From: Novosphingobium indicum
GTDB taxonomy: Bacteria; Pseudomonadota; Alphaproteobacteria; Sphingomonadales; Sphingomonadaceae
Direction: 5' to 3'
DNA: 64,000 bases
Assembly: GCF_014645195.1 (NCBI RefSeq)
Contig: NZ_BMLK01000009.1
Location: 1 to 64,000 of the forward strand
Positions 55,631 through 63,763 of the stretch are shown here, piece by piece. The notes beneath the pieces were generated by a model, which had not been told where the DNA came from, searched no databases, and worked only from the letters and a program-made list of their open reading frames with translations. The position numbers were made by a program, and so were the translations under genes. The stretch's first letter is position 1; each line of letters starts with the position of its first letter.

Positions 55631-57337
55631 TCATCCCATGCCGGGCTTCGGCATCTTTTCCGCCCTGAGACTGAATTCCCGCGCGGCCCGCACCGGCACT
55701 TTCAAAGAGCATTCCACGCCCCCCGGATTGAACTGCAAGTCCACTTCGGATTTGAGTTCGTGCACGACGATCTTCTCTATGAGGTCGCGCCCGAATCCCC
55801 GCTTTTGCGGTTGGCTTACCGGCGGACCGCCCTCTTCCTTCCAGCGGATTTCAGCGCACTCGGGAGACAAGAGTTCCCAGTTCACGTGGATACGCCCTTC
55901 GATCGTGCTCAGCGCACCGTACTTTGCGGCATTCGTCGCGAGTTCATGGATTGCGAGGCCCAGCGACATGGCATCGTTCGGTGCCAGCTTGATATTGGGC
56001 CCGGACATTTTGACATGGCTTTCATTGCCTTCCATGTATGGTGCAAGCTCCGATCGCACGATGTCGCCGATCGCGGCATTGCCCCAATCCGATTGCGAGA
56101 GAAGATCATGCGTCGCCGAGAGTGCACGGATGCGCGCTGTCAGGCTTTCCGTGAAGTCTTCGATATCCGTGGCTCGACGCCGGGTCAGGGCCGCGATCGA
56201 CAGGACATTGGCGAGTGTATTCTTCACACGATGGTTGAGTTCACGCGTCAGAGAGTTGCGAATGGAGGCCTGCCTCGTGAGCCATTCCAGAACCCGCCGG
56301 TCTTCCGCCGAACGGCGGGTAATGAGCCGGCCAATAGCCATGACCATCAACGAGGCGATTGTCCCGAAGAACAGCGTAATCCGTGCCAGCGCGGACAGGA
56401 CACCGGCCTTCTTGTCACTGACCTCCACCACCCAGGAGTGATTGCCGACGTCGATACGCCGTTCCATGGTCGTTCCGGTGACGCCTTCCACACGGCGTTC
56501 CGCCAGCAGGGTTTCCGGCGCAACGTGGTCGTCATAGATGGCCACTTCGATGCCGTTGTTGCGATAGAGCTCGCTTGCCGAATTCAGAAACCGTTCCGCC
56601 TGAAAGGGACTGTAAACGAAGCCCTTGACCTGCCGACGCCGGCCGGAATTATTCGTCACCGGCATATAGATCAGGAAGCCTGCTGCGTCGGCCTGGTGAC
56701 GATCCTGCACCAGGTGCACCTTGCCCGAGGCCACCGGCCGTCCGAGTTCGATGGCCTTTTCCATGGCTGCCCGGCGCACCGGATCAGAAAACATGTTGTA
56801 CGAAATGGCCCGGCGATTGTCAGGTGAACCCGGCTGCAGATAGACGATCGGAGTCGCGTAGTCCGCATCGGGTTCCGGGCGCGGATAGGTCACGAAATCC
56901 GGACGACCTTCGTCATGGATGGCCACTTCGAGCTCGGCCAGCTTGTCGACCGGTACCAGCGGCGCCCAGCCCATACCCAGCGACCCGTACAGTTTGCCGT
57001 CACCCTGAAGATCGTCCGCGAATTCGGCGAACTGGGCTTCGGAAACTTCATCCTGCGTCGCGAACAGGGCCGCGCCGGCCCGCAGCAAGGCAATATTCTC
57101 CGTGATCCGTCGCTGCAGCGCGGAAGCGGTTTCGGTCAGGTTGCGATCGAGTTCGACCTGACGCGTCTGCCGGTCCGCCCGTTCGATGGCCATGACGGAA
57201 ACGGCTGTCGTAATGCTGGCAATAAGAAAAAGCAGGAAGGGCCAGCCGCGCGGGTATTTGTGAAACCACGCCTGTTTCTGAACCCTGTCAAGCAGAGCCT
57301 GGTCAATCACCCCACACCCATCGTTCTCCTGAACCAA
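55631..57337 (-). CDS. CHASE-domain HWE/HisKA_2 sensor histidine kinase
   Basis: 568 residues if started at the TTG at 57337; a GTG at 57310 is the alternative and no ATG is available. One membrane helix (about 32-52), periplasmic CHASE sensor domain (about 60-310), second helix (about 315-340), then HWE-type phospho-His 369 (ELNHRVKN) and ATPase motifs (HELATNAAKYGA, WKEEGGPP, RGFGRDLI). Adjacent to and divergent from nepR-ecfG, it fits the GSR sensor kinases of sphingomonads (Pak/PhyK type) that phosphorylate PhyR. Ligand unknown. Confidence 0.9.
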   Translation of the reverse strand: MVQENDGCGVIDQALLDRVQKQAWFHKYPRGWPFLLFLIASITTAVSVMAIERADRQTRQVELDRNLTETASALQRRITENIALLRAGAALFATQDEVSEAQFAEFADDLQGDGKLYGSLGMGWAPLVPVDKLAELEVAIHDEGRPDFVTYPRPEPDADYATPIVYLQPGSPDNRRAISYNMFSDPVRRAAMEKAIELGRPVASGKVHLVQDRHQADAAGFLIYMPVTNNSGRRRQVKGFVYSPFQAERFLNSASELYRNNGIEVAIYDDHVAPETLLAERRVEGVTGTTMERRIDVGNHSWVVEVSDKKAGVLSALARITLFFGTIASLMVMAIGRLITRRSAEDRRVLEWLTRQASIRNSLTRELNHRVKNTLANVLSIAALTRRRATDIEDFTESLTARIRALSATHDLLSQSDWGNAAIGDIVRSELAPYMEGNESHVKMSGPNIKLAPNDAMSLGLAIHELATNAAKYGALSTIEGRIHVNWELLSPECAEIRWKEEGGPPVSQPQKRGFGRDLIEKIVVHELKSEVDLQFNPGGVECSLKVPVRAAREFSLRAEKMPKPGMG

Positions 57338-57391
57338 TCGACCGGCGCCCCGAACGTCACGGCACCTCTATGGCAACTCTTTACAATCAGG

Positions 57392-57418
57392 GGAACCTTG
57401 CAGCCGGTGAATTGTTCC
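57392..57418. promoter_or_regulatory. Two-way candidate EcfG promoter between kinase and nepR
   Basis: The sequence GGAAC-N17-GTTCC reads the same pattern on both strands: plus GGAAC 57392-57396 with GTT 57414-57416; minus GGAAC 57418-57414 with GTT 57396-57394. It can drive nepR-ecfG rightward and the kinase leftward. Leaders would be about 110 and 50 nt. Confidence 0.68.
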
Positions 57419-57536
57419 AATCTCGACGAACGATTGTATGCCTTGCTGCACGGAAGCACCCCATGATGTGTCGATGGGCCTAAGGGCTTGACCACATTGC
57501 GGTCTCTCAGCAAGAATTGGCGACGAAAGGGAGCTT

Positions 57537-57734
57537 GTGTTGAATCAACCCAATGGACGGAAGCATTCCGGGAATGTGCAGGGCCTTCGGCCCGACGTCC
57601 GCACGTCGCCTGGCGACGGCGAGCCCGGCTGGGCCTCGGGATTGAGAAAGCTCTATAACTCTGTTGTAGAAGAGCCGCTGCCGGACAGCTTTCAGGATCT
57701 CCTGAAGAAGCTGGATGACAGCGACGATGCCTGA
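57537..57734 (+). CDS. nepR: NepR, anti-EcfG anti-sigma factor
   Basis: 65 residues from a GTG (MLNQPNGRK), preceded by AAAGGGAG. The C-terminal part WASGLRKLYNSVVEEPLPDSFQDLLKKLD is the NepR consensus: two helices joined by a PLP linker. NepR holds EcfG inactive until phospho-PhyR sequesters it. Its end overlaps the sigma factor start by 20 nt (or 8 nt with the second ATG), giving coupled translation. Confidence 0.93.
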   Translation: MLNQPNGRKHSGNVQGLRPDVRTSPGDGEPGWASGLRKLYNSVVEEPLPDSFQDLLKKLDDSDDA

Positions 57735-58263
57735 CCGGATCAAGCCAACGCCGGCAGATGAGGCGTTTCGCAAGGAACTGATGGCCGTTCTCCCGCACCT
57801 GCGCGCTTTTGCACGGGGCCTGTCGGGACGAGCGGACTTCGCCGACGATCTGGTGCAGGAAGCTGCCATCAAGGCGTGGACAGCGCGGGAGCGCTACCAG
57901 CCCGGCACGAACATGCGCGCTTGGACCTTCGCCATCCTGCGCAACCACTACCTGTCCGAACTGCGCCGCAACAAGCGCCAGACCAACCTCGACGAAGGCG
58001 TCGCCGAACGCATGCTGGTAATGGATGCCGATCAGGAAGGTCCCCTGCACCTGGGCGATATGGAAACCGCGCTGCAGGATCTCGCACCCGAACGGCGTGA
58101 AGCGGTGCTGCTCGTAGGTGCATCGGGCTTCAGTTATGAGGAAGCCGCCGAGATCGCAGGATGCCCTATCGGCACGATGAAGAGCCGCGTCGCCAGAGCA
58201 CGCGCCGATCTGGCAAAACAGCTCAATGCCGAACCCGAGCTTCTGGCCAAACACGTAGGCTGA
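57715..58263 (+). CDS. ecfG: EcfG general stress sigma factor
   Basis: 182 residues (178 from a second ATG at 57727). Region 2: LRAFARGLSGRADFADDLVQEAAIKAW and RAWTFAILRNHYLSELRR; region 4: FSYEEAAEIAGCPIGTMKSRVARAR. Directs RNA polymerase to GGAAC-N16/17-CGTT promoters. It is translationally coupled to nepR, the standard order. A second EcfG-type sigma factor lies 4 kb away at 52991. Confidence 0.94.
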   Translation: MTATMPDRIKPTPADEAFRKELMAVLPHLRAFARGLSGRADFADDLVQEAAIKAWTARERYQPGTNMRAWTFAILRNHYLSELRRNKRQTNLDEGVAERMLVMDADQEGPLHLGDMETALQDLAPERREAVLLVGASGFSYEEAAEIAGCPIGTMKSRVARARADLAKQLNAEPELLAKHVG

Positions 58264-58288
58264 TCGAGATTGGCGGCGAACCTCGTCG

Positions 58289-59455
58289 TCAGACGCTCGG
58301 ATCGGTCGCGCCGAGCTTGGGAAGCATAAGCAGACACGCCCCCGCCGCAAGGTGGAACGCTAGCGCCATGCCGGCGAGAAGTATCGTGCCCTTTTCGATC
58401 CAGGGGGAAACGAGCGCGGTGCCGATAGCCGAAGTGGCCAGCAGGAACAGGATAACGAGTCCGCTGCCCCGGGCATCGTCTCCATGCGATGCGAGAATGG
58501 CCCGGAAGAACCCCGGTGGCCCGCGCAGGCCCAGACCTGAGTTCACCGGGATGAACAGCGCGGTGATCACCAGAACCGAAGTGCCCCCGGACAAGGCATA
58601 GAGAAACTGTCCTGCCGCACCGGCAGCCGCGACCCAGGTACCCGTCGCAATCACGCGTTCCGCACCAAAGCGGTCGACCGCCTTCGTCGCCGAATTAGCA
58701 GCGATGATGAACGTCGTAACGCCGCAAACCTGCATCACGATGAAATCGGTAAGACTCCCCCCGTTCACGCGAACGAAGACGGTGGGCATACCGAAGACGA
58801 AGACAAGCAGACCGCCCAGCACCAGAGCCTGGCTCATGGCATAACGCATGAACACCGGATCGCGCAGCAATGCCGTAAAGCTGCCCACCCCGCGCCGGCT
58901 GACTTGGGGAACCCCGCCTGACACCAGCAGGAGCAGCGCCACCATGCCGGCAACACCAGCCATGACTTCGAAGTTGAGTTCCCAGCCGCCGAAAGCCAGC
59001 AGTGCCACGCCGGCAATCGGTGCCAGCGCCGGCCCCAGCGCCTCGATGCTGCCGAGAACACCGATCGCCGCCATGGCACCACGCTCGTCGAACAAGGCCT
59101 TGACGATCCCCGGCGCGAAGACCGCCGGCCCGGAGACCACCATGCCCTGAACCGCACGCAAGCCGATCAAGGCCTCAATCGAGGGCGCACGGCTACAGGC
59201 AAAGGAGAGCAGCGCTGCCAACGTCAGCGACCCGATGAAAAGACGATTGGTGGAGACGCGATCACCGAGCGCGCCGAAAGCAAGCAAACCGGCGCAGGCT
59301 CCGCCGATGTAGGCCGCCAACACCAGCTGGGCCAGCGCGGGATCACCGCCCAGCGCCTCAGGCAGCTGCGGGACCGCCGGCAGGATGAGGTCCGTCCCCA
59401 TCAGACCGATGATGGTGCTTCCCACGACAAGGCTGAGCGTCAATACGCGATTCAC
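58289..59455 (-). CDS. MFS multidrug efflux transporter (Bcr/CflA-like)
   Basis: 388 residues, 12 membrane helices. Signature region LAAYIGGACAGLLAFGALGDRVSTNRLF corresponds to the MFS motif between helices 2 and 3, with GLRAVQGMVVSGPAVF typical of the drug:H+ antiporter (12-helix) group. It would pump hydrophobic compounds out of the cytoplasm. Convergent with ecfG; 25 nt between them. Substrate unknown. Confidence 0.85.
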   Translation of the reverse strand: MNRVLTLSLVVGSTIIGLMGTDLILPAVPQLPEALGGDPALAQLVLAAYIGGACAGLLAFGALGDRVSTNRLFIGSLTLAALLSFACSRAPSIEALIGLRAVQGMVVSGPAVFAPGIVKALFDERGAMAAIGVLGSIEALGPALAPIAGVALLAFGGWELNFEVMAGVAGMVALLLLVSGGVPQVSRRGVGSFTALLRDPVFMRYAMSQALVLGGLLVFVFGMPTVFVRVNGGSLTDFIVMQVCGVTTFIIAANSATKAVDRFGAERVIATGTWVAAAGAAGQFLYALSGGTSVLVITALFIPVNSGLGLRGPPGFFRAILASHGDDARGSGLVILFLLATSAIGTALVSPWIEKGTILLAGMALAFHLAAGACLLMLPKLGATDPSV

Positions 59456-59549
59456 GAACTACCCCCGTTCCAGGTCCCAAAGGCTGGTTGGCAGTTTGTT
59501 CGCAGTTGCACAATAGCGCGATGGAACAGCGGTTTCCGGCAAAAGAAAA

Positions 59550-59576
59550 CCCCCGCTTCCGTCCGGGAAGCGGGGG
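59550..59576 (-). terminator. Terminator after sodB
   Basis: Perfect 11-bp stem CCCCCGCTTCC/GGAAGCGGGGG (59550-59560 and 59566-59576) followed on the minus strand by TTTTCTTTT. Confidence 0.92.
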
Positions 59577-59604
59577 CCTTATGTCCGGTCTACCGGAAGA
59601 GACC

Positions 59605-60207
59605 TCAGGCCGGGTAGGTCCAGGGCGTGCCGCGGTCAAAGTTGTCCGAAGCGAACTTCCAGTTGAGGAGGTTTTCAAGCACAGCCTTCACGTAGGCCGG
59701 GCGCTTATTCATCTGGTCGATGTAATAGGCGTGCTCCCACACATCGACGGTCAGCAGCGGGTTGACGTCGGAAGTGATGGCCGTACCGGCGTCATGGGTC
59801 GAGATGACCTTGAGCTTGCCGCCGTCGACGACCAGCCAGGCCCAGCCGCTGGCGAAGTGATTGATCGCTTCGTTGCTGAGCGCTTCAAGCAGCGCATCCA
59901 TCGAACCGAAATCGTTCTTGATGGCGGCCGCGAGGCTTTCGCTCGGCGCGGTCTTCTCGCCCGAGAGCGACTGCCAGTAGAAACCGTGATTGTAGGTCTG
60001 CGCAGCGTTGTTGAAGAGACCGCCCGACGACGACTTCACCAGTTCCTCGACCGACTTGCCCGCATTCTCGGTGCCTTCGATGGCAGCGTTCAGCTTGTCG
60101 ACGTAGGTCTTGTGGTGCGCGCCATGGTGAATTTCGAGGGTCTTGCTCGAAATGTGCGGTTCAAGCGCGTCCTGCGCGTAAGGAAGCGGCATCAGGGCAA
60201 TGGTCAT
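59605..60207 (-). CDS. sodB: Iron superoxide dismutase
   Basis: 200 residues. Metal ligands His27 (HHGAHHKTYV), His74 (YNHGFYW), Asp155 and His159 (DVWEHAYYID). Gln70 (NNAAQTYNH) is the residue typical of Fe rather than Mn enzymes. Converts superoxide to peroxide and oxygen in the cytoplasm. Located in the stress region, but no GSR motif seen upstream. Followed by a strong terminator. Confidence 0.96.
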   Translation of the reverse strand: MTIALMPLPYAQDALEPHISSKTLEIHHGAHHKTYVDKLNAAIEGTENAGKSVEELVKSSSGGLFNNAAQTYNHGFYWQSLSGEKTAPSESLAAAIKNDFGSMDALLEALSNEAINHFASGWAWLVVDGGKLKVISTHDAGTAITSDVNPLLTVDVWEHAYYIDQMNKRPAYVKAVLENLLNWKFASDNFDRGTPWTYPA

Positions 60208-60416
60208 GGCAAAGTTCCTGTTCTGGTTTACGAACGCTTGAGGATGGCACTGAACGAGGCGCGGAGCCCCCTACGTGCCTTTAGACGTGCGCCGTATGTC
60301 TGTTCTCCGGTCCCACAATTCAAGCGTTCAAAAGTGGCATTTTGATTTCGGCTTTCAGAAATCTGAACGAGACCGGGGTGCGGCGCAGCCTCTCTCACTA
60401 CCAACAACACGAAAAA

Positions 60417-60439
60417 GGATGGCGGAGTTCCCGCCATCC
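60417..60439 (-). terminator. Terminator after the acidic lipoprotein gene
   Basis: Stem GGATGGCGG/CCGCCATCC (60417-60425 and 60431-60439) followed on the minus strand by TTTTTCG. A second perfect 11-bp stem (60452-60462 and 60477-60487) lies just before it. Confidence 0.85.
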
Positions 60440-60497
60440 TCTCCCCGGTTGCCGGCCCTTCCCGCAAGGGGGTGTAGGAAGGGCCGGAACAACAAGA

Positions 60498-60782
60498 TCA
60501 GTTCTGATCTTCGACCTTTTCGGCCTTTTCTTCGAGGGCTTCGGCCTTGGCTTCACCGGCCGCGTCCACGGCATCCGCCTTGTCTTCCATGGCATCCTCT
60601 GCGGCACCGTCCAGCTCGTCTGCCTGATCGTTGATCGCGTCGGCGGCAGCGTCGGATGCATCTTCGACAGCATCGGCACGCTGCTCGATGGCATCGTCCG
60701 CCGGGTCGTTGCATGCGGCGAGTCCGAGTGCACCGGCAGCAGCTGCAAGCATGGCGAGGCGCGGCATGGTGATGGCTTTCAT
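60498..60782 (-). CDS. Small acidic lipoprotein with coiled-coil-like repeats
   Basis: 94 residues from the ATG at 60782. Signal with lipobox (LGLAAC, then NDPADD), followed by a very acidic Ala/Asp/Glu-rich stretch with repeated ADA/DAA units (DAIEQRADAVEDASDAAADA), probably one long helix or coiled coil. It lies 86 nt after the GlsB-type gene on the same strand and may share its stress promoter. Function unknown; perhaps an envelope stress lipoprotein. Confidence 0.7.
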   Translation of the reverse strand: MKAITMPRLAMLAAAAGALGLAACNDPADDAIEQRADAVEDASDAAADAINDQADELDGAAEDAMEDKADAVDAAGEAKAEALEEKAEKVEDQN

Positions 60783-60868
60783 GGCGAGATTCCTTTCCCT
60801 GTTTAGAAATATGCGCGTTTTAGGAGAAGGACACGCAAACCTTCCGTGGATCACCTTTCGGCGCGGGA

Positions 60869-61138
60869 TCAGCGAACCGAGCCGCGACGAAACAGGTTGA
60901 CGATCGCCAGAAGAATGACTGCGCCCAGGAACGAAGTGAAGAGCGACAGAATATCGAAAGAACCACTGGTAATCGGCGCACCGCCAATAAGCGGATTGAC
61001 AATAATGCCGGCAATCAATGCACCGACAACACCGACGACAATATTAAGCAGAATACCCTGCTGAGCATCGGTGCGCATAAGGATCGAAGCGAGCCAGCCG
61101 ATAATACCACCGACCAGCAAAATGAGCAGAAGAGTCAT
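60869..61138 (-). CDS. GlsB/YeaQ/YmgE-family stress membrane protein
   Basis: 89 residues from the ATG at 61138. Three hydrophobic segments with the family pattern ILLVGGIIGWLASILMRTDAQQG, NIVVGVVGALIAGIIVNPLIG. Such proteins (transglycosylase-associated family) are induced by stress; the biochemical role is unknown. A canonical GSR promoter lies upstream. A short C-terminal basic tail (FRRGSVR) faces the cytoplasm. Confidence 0.85.
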   Translation of the reverse strand: MTLLLILLVGGIIGWLASILMRTDAQQGILLNIVVGVVGALIAGIIVNPLIGGAPITSGSFDILSLFTSFLGAVILLAIVNLFRRGSVR

Positions 61139-61172
61139 GTTTTCTTCTCCGTTTGTCTGTGTTGATTTGGAT

Positions 61173-61197
61173 AACGGACCGGGCGCCTCTTGGTTCC
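61173..61197 (-). promoter_or_regulatory. Candidate EcfG-type promoter of the GlsB-lipoprotein unit
   Basis: Minus strand GGAAC (61197-61193), 17 nt, GTT (61175-61173) with CGTT, the full GGAAC-N16-CGTT consensus, about 35 nt from the start of the GlsB-type gene. The rest of the 61139-61462 gap is AT-rich and without a gene. Confidence 0.68.
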
Positions 61198-61462
61198 TAG
61201 GAAGGTTTCGCGCCCTGCGCCGCCGAGGCAAACAAGGATGACGAAAACCACGCCTTTGTCCGCGCACCGGGATATTTAAAACCACTGAGGCGCTTTATAA
61301 TTTCCAACATTTGCGGGATTTGCGATTATAGCTTGCCTAAGTCAGCGATAGCGCGGAAAACATATTGAAACGCCGATGGTGTTTAAATAAGGCTATCAGG
61401 AACCGAATCCGCCTTGCACGCGGATACGACCGCCAAGAGCGCATGGGACAGAGGATGCCGGA

Positions 61463-63160
61463 ATGCTGAAGAACGAGCCCGAAATCTGGGATGCTGAAAC
61501 CGATTTCGTGTCTGTCGGATCGGGAATCGGCGGCCTTTCGGCCGCTATCACTGCACGCGAAATGGGCCTTGAGGCGATGGTGCTGGAAAAGGCCGATCAG
61601 GTTGGCGGCGTCACAGCCCTTTCCATGGGAGAGGTCTGGGTCGCAGGCAACCGCCATGCCGCCGAGATCGGCGTGGAAGACAGCGTCGAAAGCGGGTTTC
61701 GTTATCTGAAGCGCCTGTCGATAGACTATGGCAGCGATGCGGCGATCCTCAACTTCACTGCCCACGCACCCGCCGCGCTTTCCTGGTTCGAGGACAAGAT
61801 CGGGCTCAAGATGATGCCGATCCGCGGTTGCCCGGACTATTACTATCAGGTCAGCAACGACGGCGTGCCTGAAGGCCGCATGCTCGAGGTTGAGCCCTTC
61901 CCCGGCCAATCGCTTGGCGACTGGGCGGAAAAAACCCGCCTGTCGCAAATGCCCTATGGCATGACCCACGCCGACATCGACGAAGGCGGCGGCGTTGCCA
62001 ACATGATGCACTGGGACTTCGCGAAGATGGCGCAGCGGCTCGCGAACGACGAGCGCTGCCTCGGCTGCGGATTGGCCGCCTACTTTGTCAAAGGCGCGCT
62101 CGATCACGGCGTGGAGATGAAGACCGGCACGAGTGTGGTGGAGATCTACGCAGACGGGTCGCGCGTCACCGGCGTGCGCGCGCAGAAGGATGGCAAGGAC
62201 ATCAACATCCGCGCGCGCAAGGGCGTGCTGGTAGCGGTATCGAGCTACGAGCGCCGACAGGACTACAACAAGACCATCGGCCAGCAACTCGAACTCGGCA
62301 CCATCGTGACGATCTCGACCGTGGACGGGGCGAACTTCCGGCTGACAGGCCCGCTGGGCGCCCGCACCGCGCGCGTGCCGGACGTTACCTCCCTCGGCTT
62401 CATCTCACCCGGTGAGGAGGACCCCGAGGGCTATCCGATGTGGCGCAGCGCGCTGCAGATCATCGGCCAGCCGCACATCATCGTCGTCAACAAGGCGGGA
62501 GAGCGCTTCGGCAACGAGGCTTTCTACCGCTCCTTCTACTACAAGATCGACCAGATCGACGGCCTGACCCAATCCCATCCCAACATGCCGTGCTTCATGA
62601 TCTTCGACAGTCAGGCGCGCGCGAAGTACCCGATCGGTTCGATCCTGCCGGGCATGGACTGGCCGGAAGGGCTGGGCTGCATCGCCGACACGCTGGGCGA
62701 ACTCGCAGGCAAGCTGGGCGTGGACGCAGCAGCGCTGGAGCAAACCGTTGCGGCCTTCAACGAAGGGGCGCGGCAAGGCCGCGATCCGGCCTTCGGGCGC
62801 GGCGAGCAGCCGTGGAGCTTCTGGATGTGCGGAGACAAGAACAACAAGCCCAACCCGGTGCTCGGCCCGCTGGAGCAGGGACCGTTCTACGCCGTCGAAC
62901 TGAAGCGCATCGGCGGCTCGGGCATCCCCTCGACAGGCATCCTCGCCGACGAACACGGCCGCGCGCTGGACTGGAACGACGAGCCCATTCCCGGCCTCTA
63001 CGTCGCCGGCAACTCGATGGCGCGGATGGAAACGGGAGCGGTCATGCAATCGGGCATCTCCAATGCGCGCGGCATGACTTATGGCTGGCTCGCCGCAAAG
63101 CACGCAGCCGGACAGCCCAGCGATCTGCTGGCGAAGGAAGCGGAAAGGCTGGCGCTTTGA
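61463..63160 (+). CDS. FAD-dependent dehydrogenase, 3-ketosteroid-delta1-dehydrogenase-like
   Basis: 565 residues. FAD dinucleotide motif SVGSGIGGLSAAITAREMGLEAMVLEKADQVGG-type (about 15-45) and the C-terminal GLYVAGNSMARMETGAVMQSGISNARGMTYG loop are typical of the FAD_binding_2/KstD group. These remove hydrogens next to a ketone in steroids or similar ring compounds. It is translationally coupled to a CoxG-like gene (stop/start overlap). No steroid-catabolism operon is visible around it, so the substrate is open. Confidence 0.82.
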   Translation: MLKNEPEIWDAETDFVSVGSGIGGLSAAITAREMGLEAMVLEKADQVGGVTALSMGEVWVAGNRHAAEIGVEDSVESGFRYLKRLSIDYGSDAAILNFTAHAPAALSWFEDKIGLKMMPIRGCPDYYYQVSNDGVPEGRMLEVEPFPGQSLGDWAEKTRLSQMPYGMTHADIDEGGGVANMMHWDFAKMAQRLANDERCLGCGLAAYFVKGALDHGVEMKTGTSVVEIYADGSRVTGVRAQKDGKDINIRARKGVLVAVSSYERRQDYNKTIGQQLELGTIVTISTVDGANFRLTGPLGARTARVPDVTSLGFISPGEEDPEGYPMWRSALQIIGQPHIIVVNKAGERFGNEAFYRSFYYKIDQIDGLTQSHPNMPCFMIFDSQARAKYPIGSILPGMDWPEGLGCIADTLGELAGKLGVDAAALEQTVAAFNEGARQGRDPAFGRGEQPWSFWMCGDKNNKPNPVLGPLEQGPFYAVELKRIGGSGIPSTGILADEHGRALDWNDEPIPGLYVAGNSMARMETGAVMQSGISNARGMTYGWLAAKHAAGQPSDLLAKEAERLAL

Positions 63161-63705
63161 TCGAGACAAGGCAGACCGTCACCATTGCGGCGCCCATCGA
63201 CGCGACCTGGGCCTATGCCAAGGATGTCGAGCGCTGGGCCGAGATCATGCCCGGCTATCAGTCCTGCGAAATCGAGGATGAAGACAATTCGCTCTGGATC
63301 CTCAAGATCGGTGTCGGCGCGATGGTTCGCACGGTGAAAGTCGCCGTGCACGTCGATCGCTGGGCCGGGCCGGAACAGGTCGATTTCACCTTCAAGCTGC
63401 AGGGCGACCCGGTGGAGGGCGGTGGCTCCTACGAAGCCTCCGTCACGCCTGACGGGCAGACGCAAGTGGACCTTGCCGTGCAGGTGCGCGGGTCCGGCCC
63501 GATGGCGCCGATGTGGGAAGCCATGGGCGGCCCCGTCCTGCCCAAGTTCGCAAAAGGCTTTGCCGAAGAACTGAAAGGCCGGATCGAAGCGCAGACCGGA
63601 CCCGGCGGGATGGCTGCGTCAGGGGCGGAAACATCGACCGCTCCGACCAACCCATCGTTGGTCACTCGTCTACTCAACTGGCTCAAGGGACTGTTCAAAG
63701 GCTGA
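63157..63705 (+). CDS. CoxG-like SRPBCC-domain protein
   Basis: 182 residues from a TTG that overlaps the preceding stop (TTGA), with GGAAAGG upstream. SRPBCC pattern: VTIAAPIDATWAYAKDVERWAEIMPGYQS, then GGGSYEASVTP and GPVLPKFAKGFAEELKGRIE, similar to carbon monoxide dehydrogenase subunit G-type proteins, which bind hydrophobic ligands or membranes. The C-terminus ends in a hydrophobic/basic helix (LVTRLLNWLKGLFKG), possibly membrane-associating. Probably a partner of the FAD enzyme. Confidence 0.75.
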   Translation: MIETRQTVTIAAPIDATWAYAKDVERWAEIMPGYQSCEIEDEDNSLWILKIGVGAMVRTVKVAVHVDRWAGPEQVDFTFKLQGDPVEGGGSYEASVTPDGQTQVDLAVQVRGSGPMAPMWEAMGGPVLPKFAKGFAEELKGRIEAQTGPGGMAASGAETSTAPTNPSLVTRLLNWLKGLFKG

Positions 63706-63763
63706 TCCGGGAAACCGGGGCCTTGGCCATCCGTTTGCACGACAAGCGAAAAAGGCTTGAGAC

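Noticed and set aside
61396..61425. GGAAC near 61398 as a stress promoter for the FAD enzyme
   Set aside because: At the -10 position it reads CGG rather than GTT.
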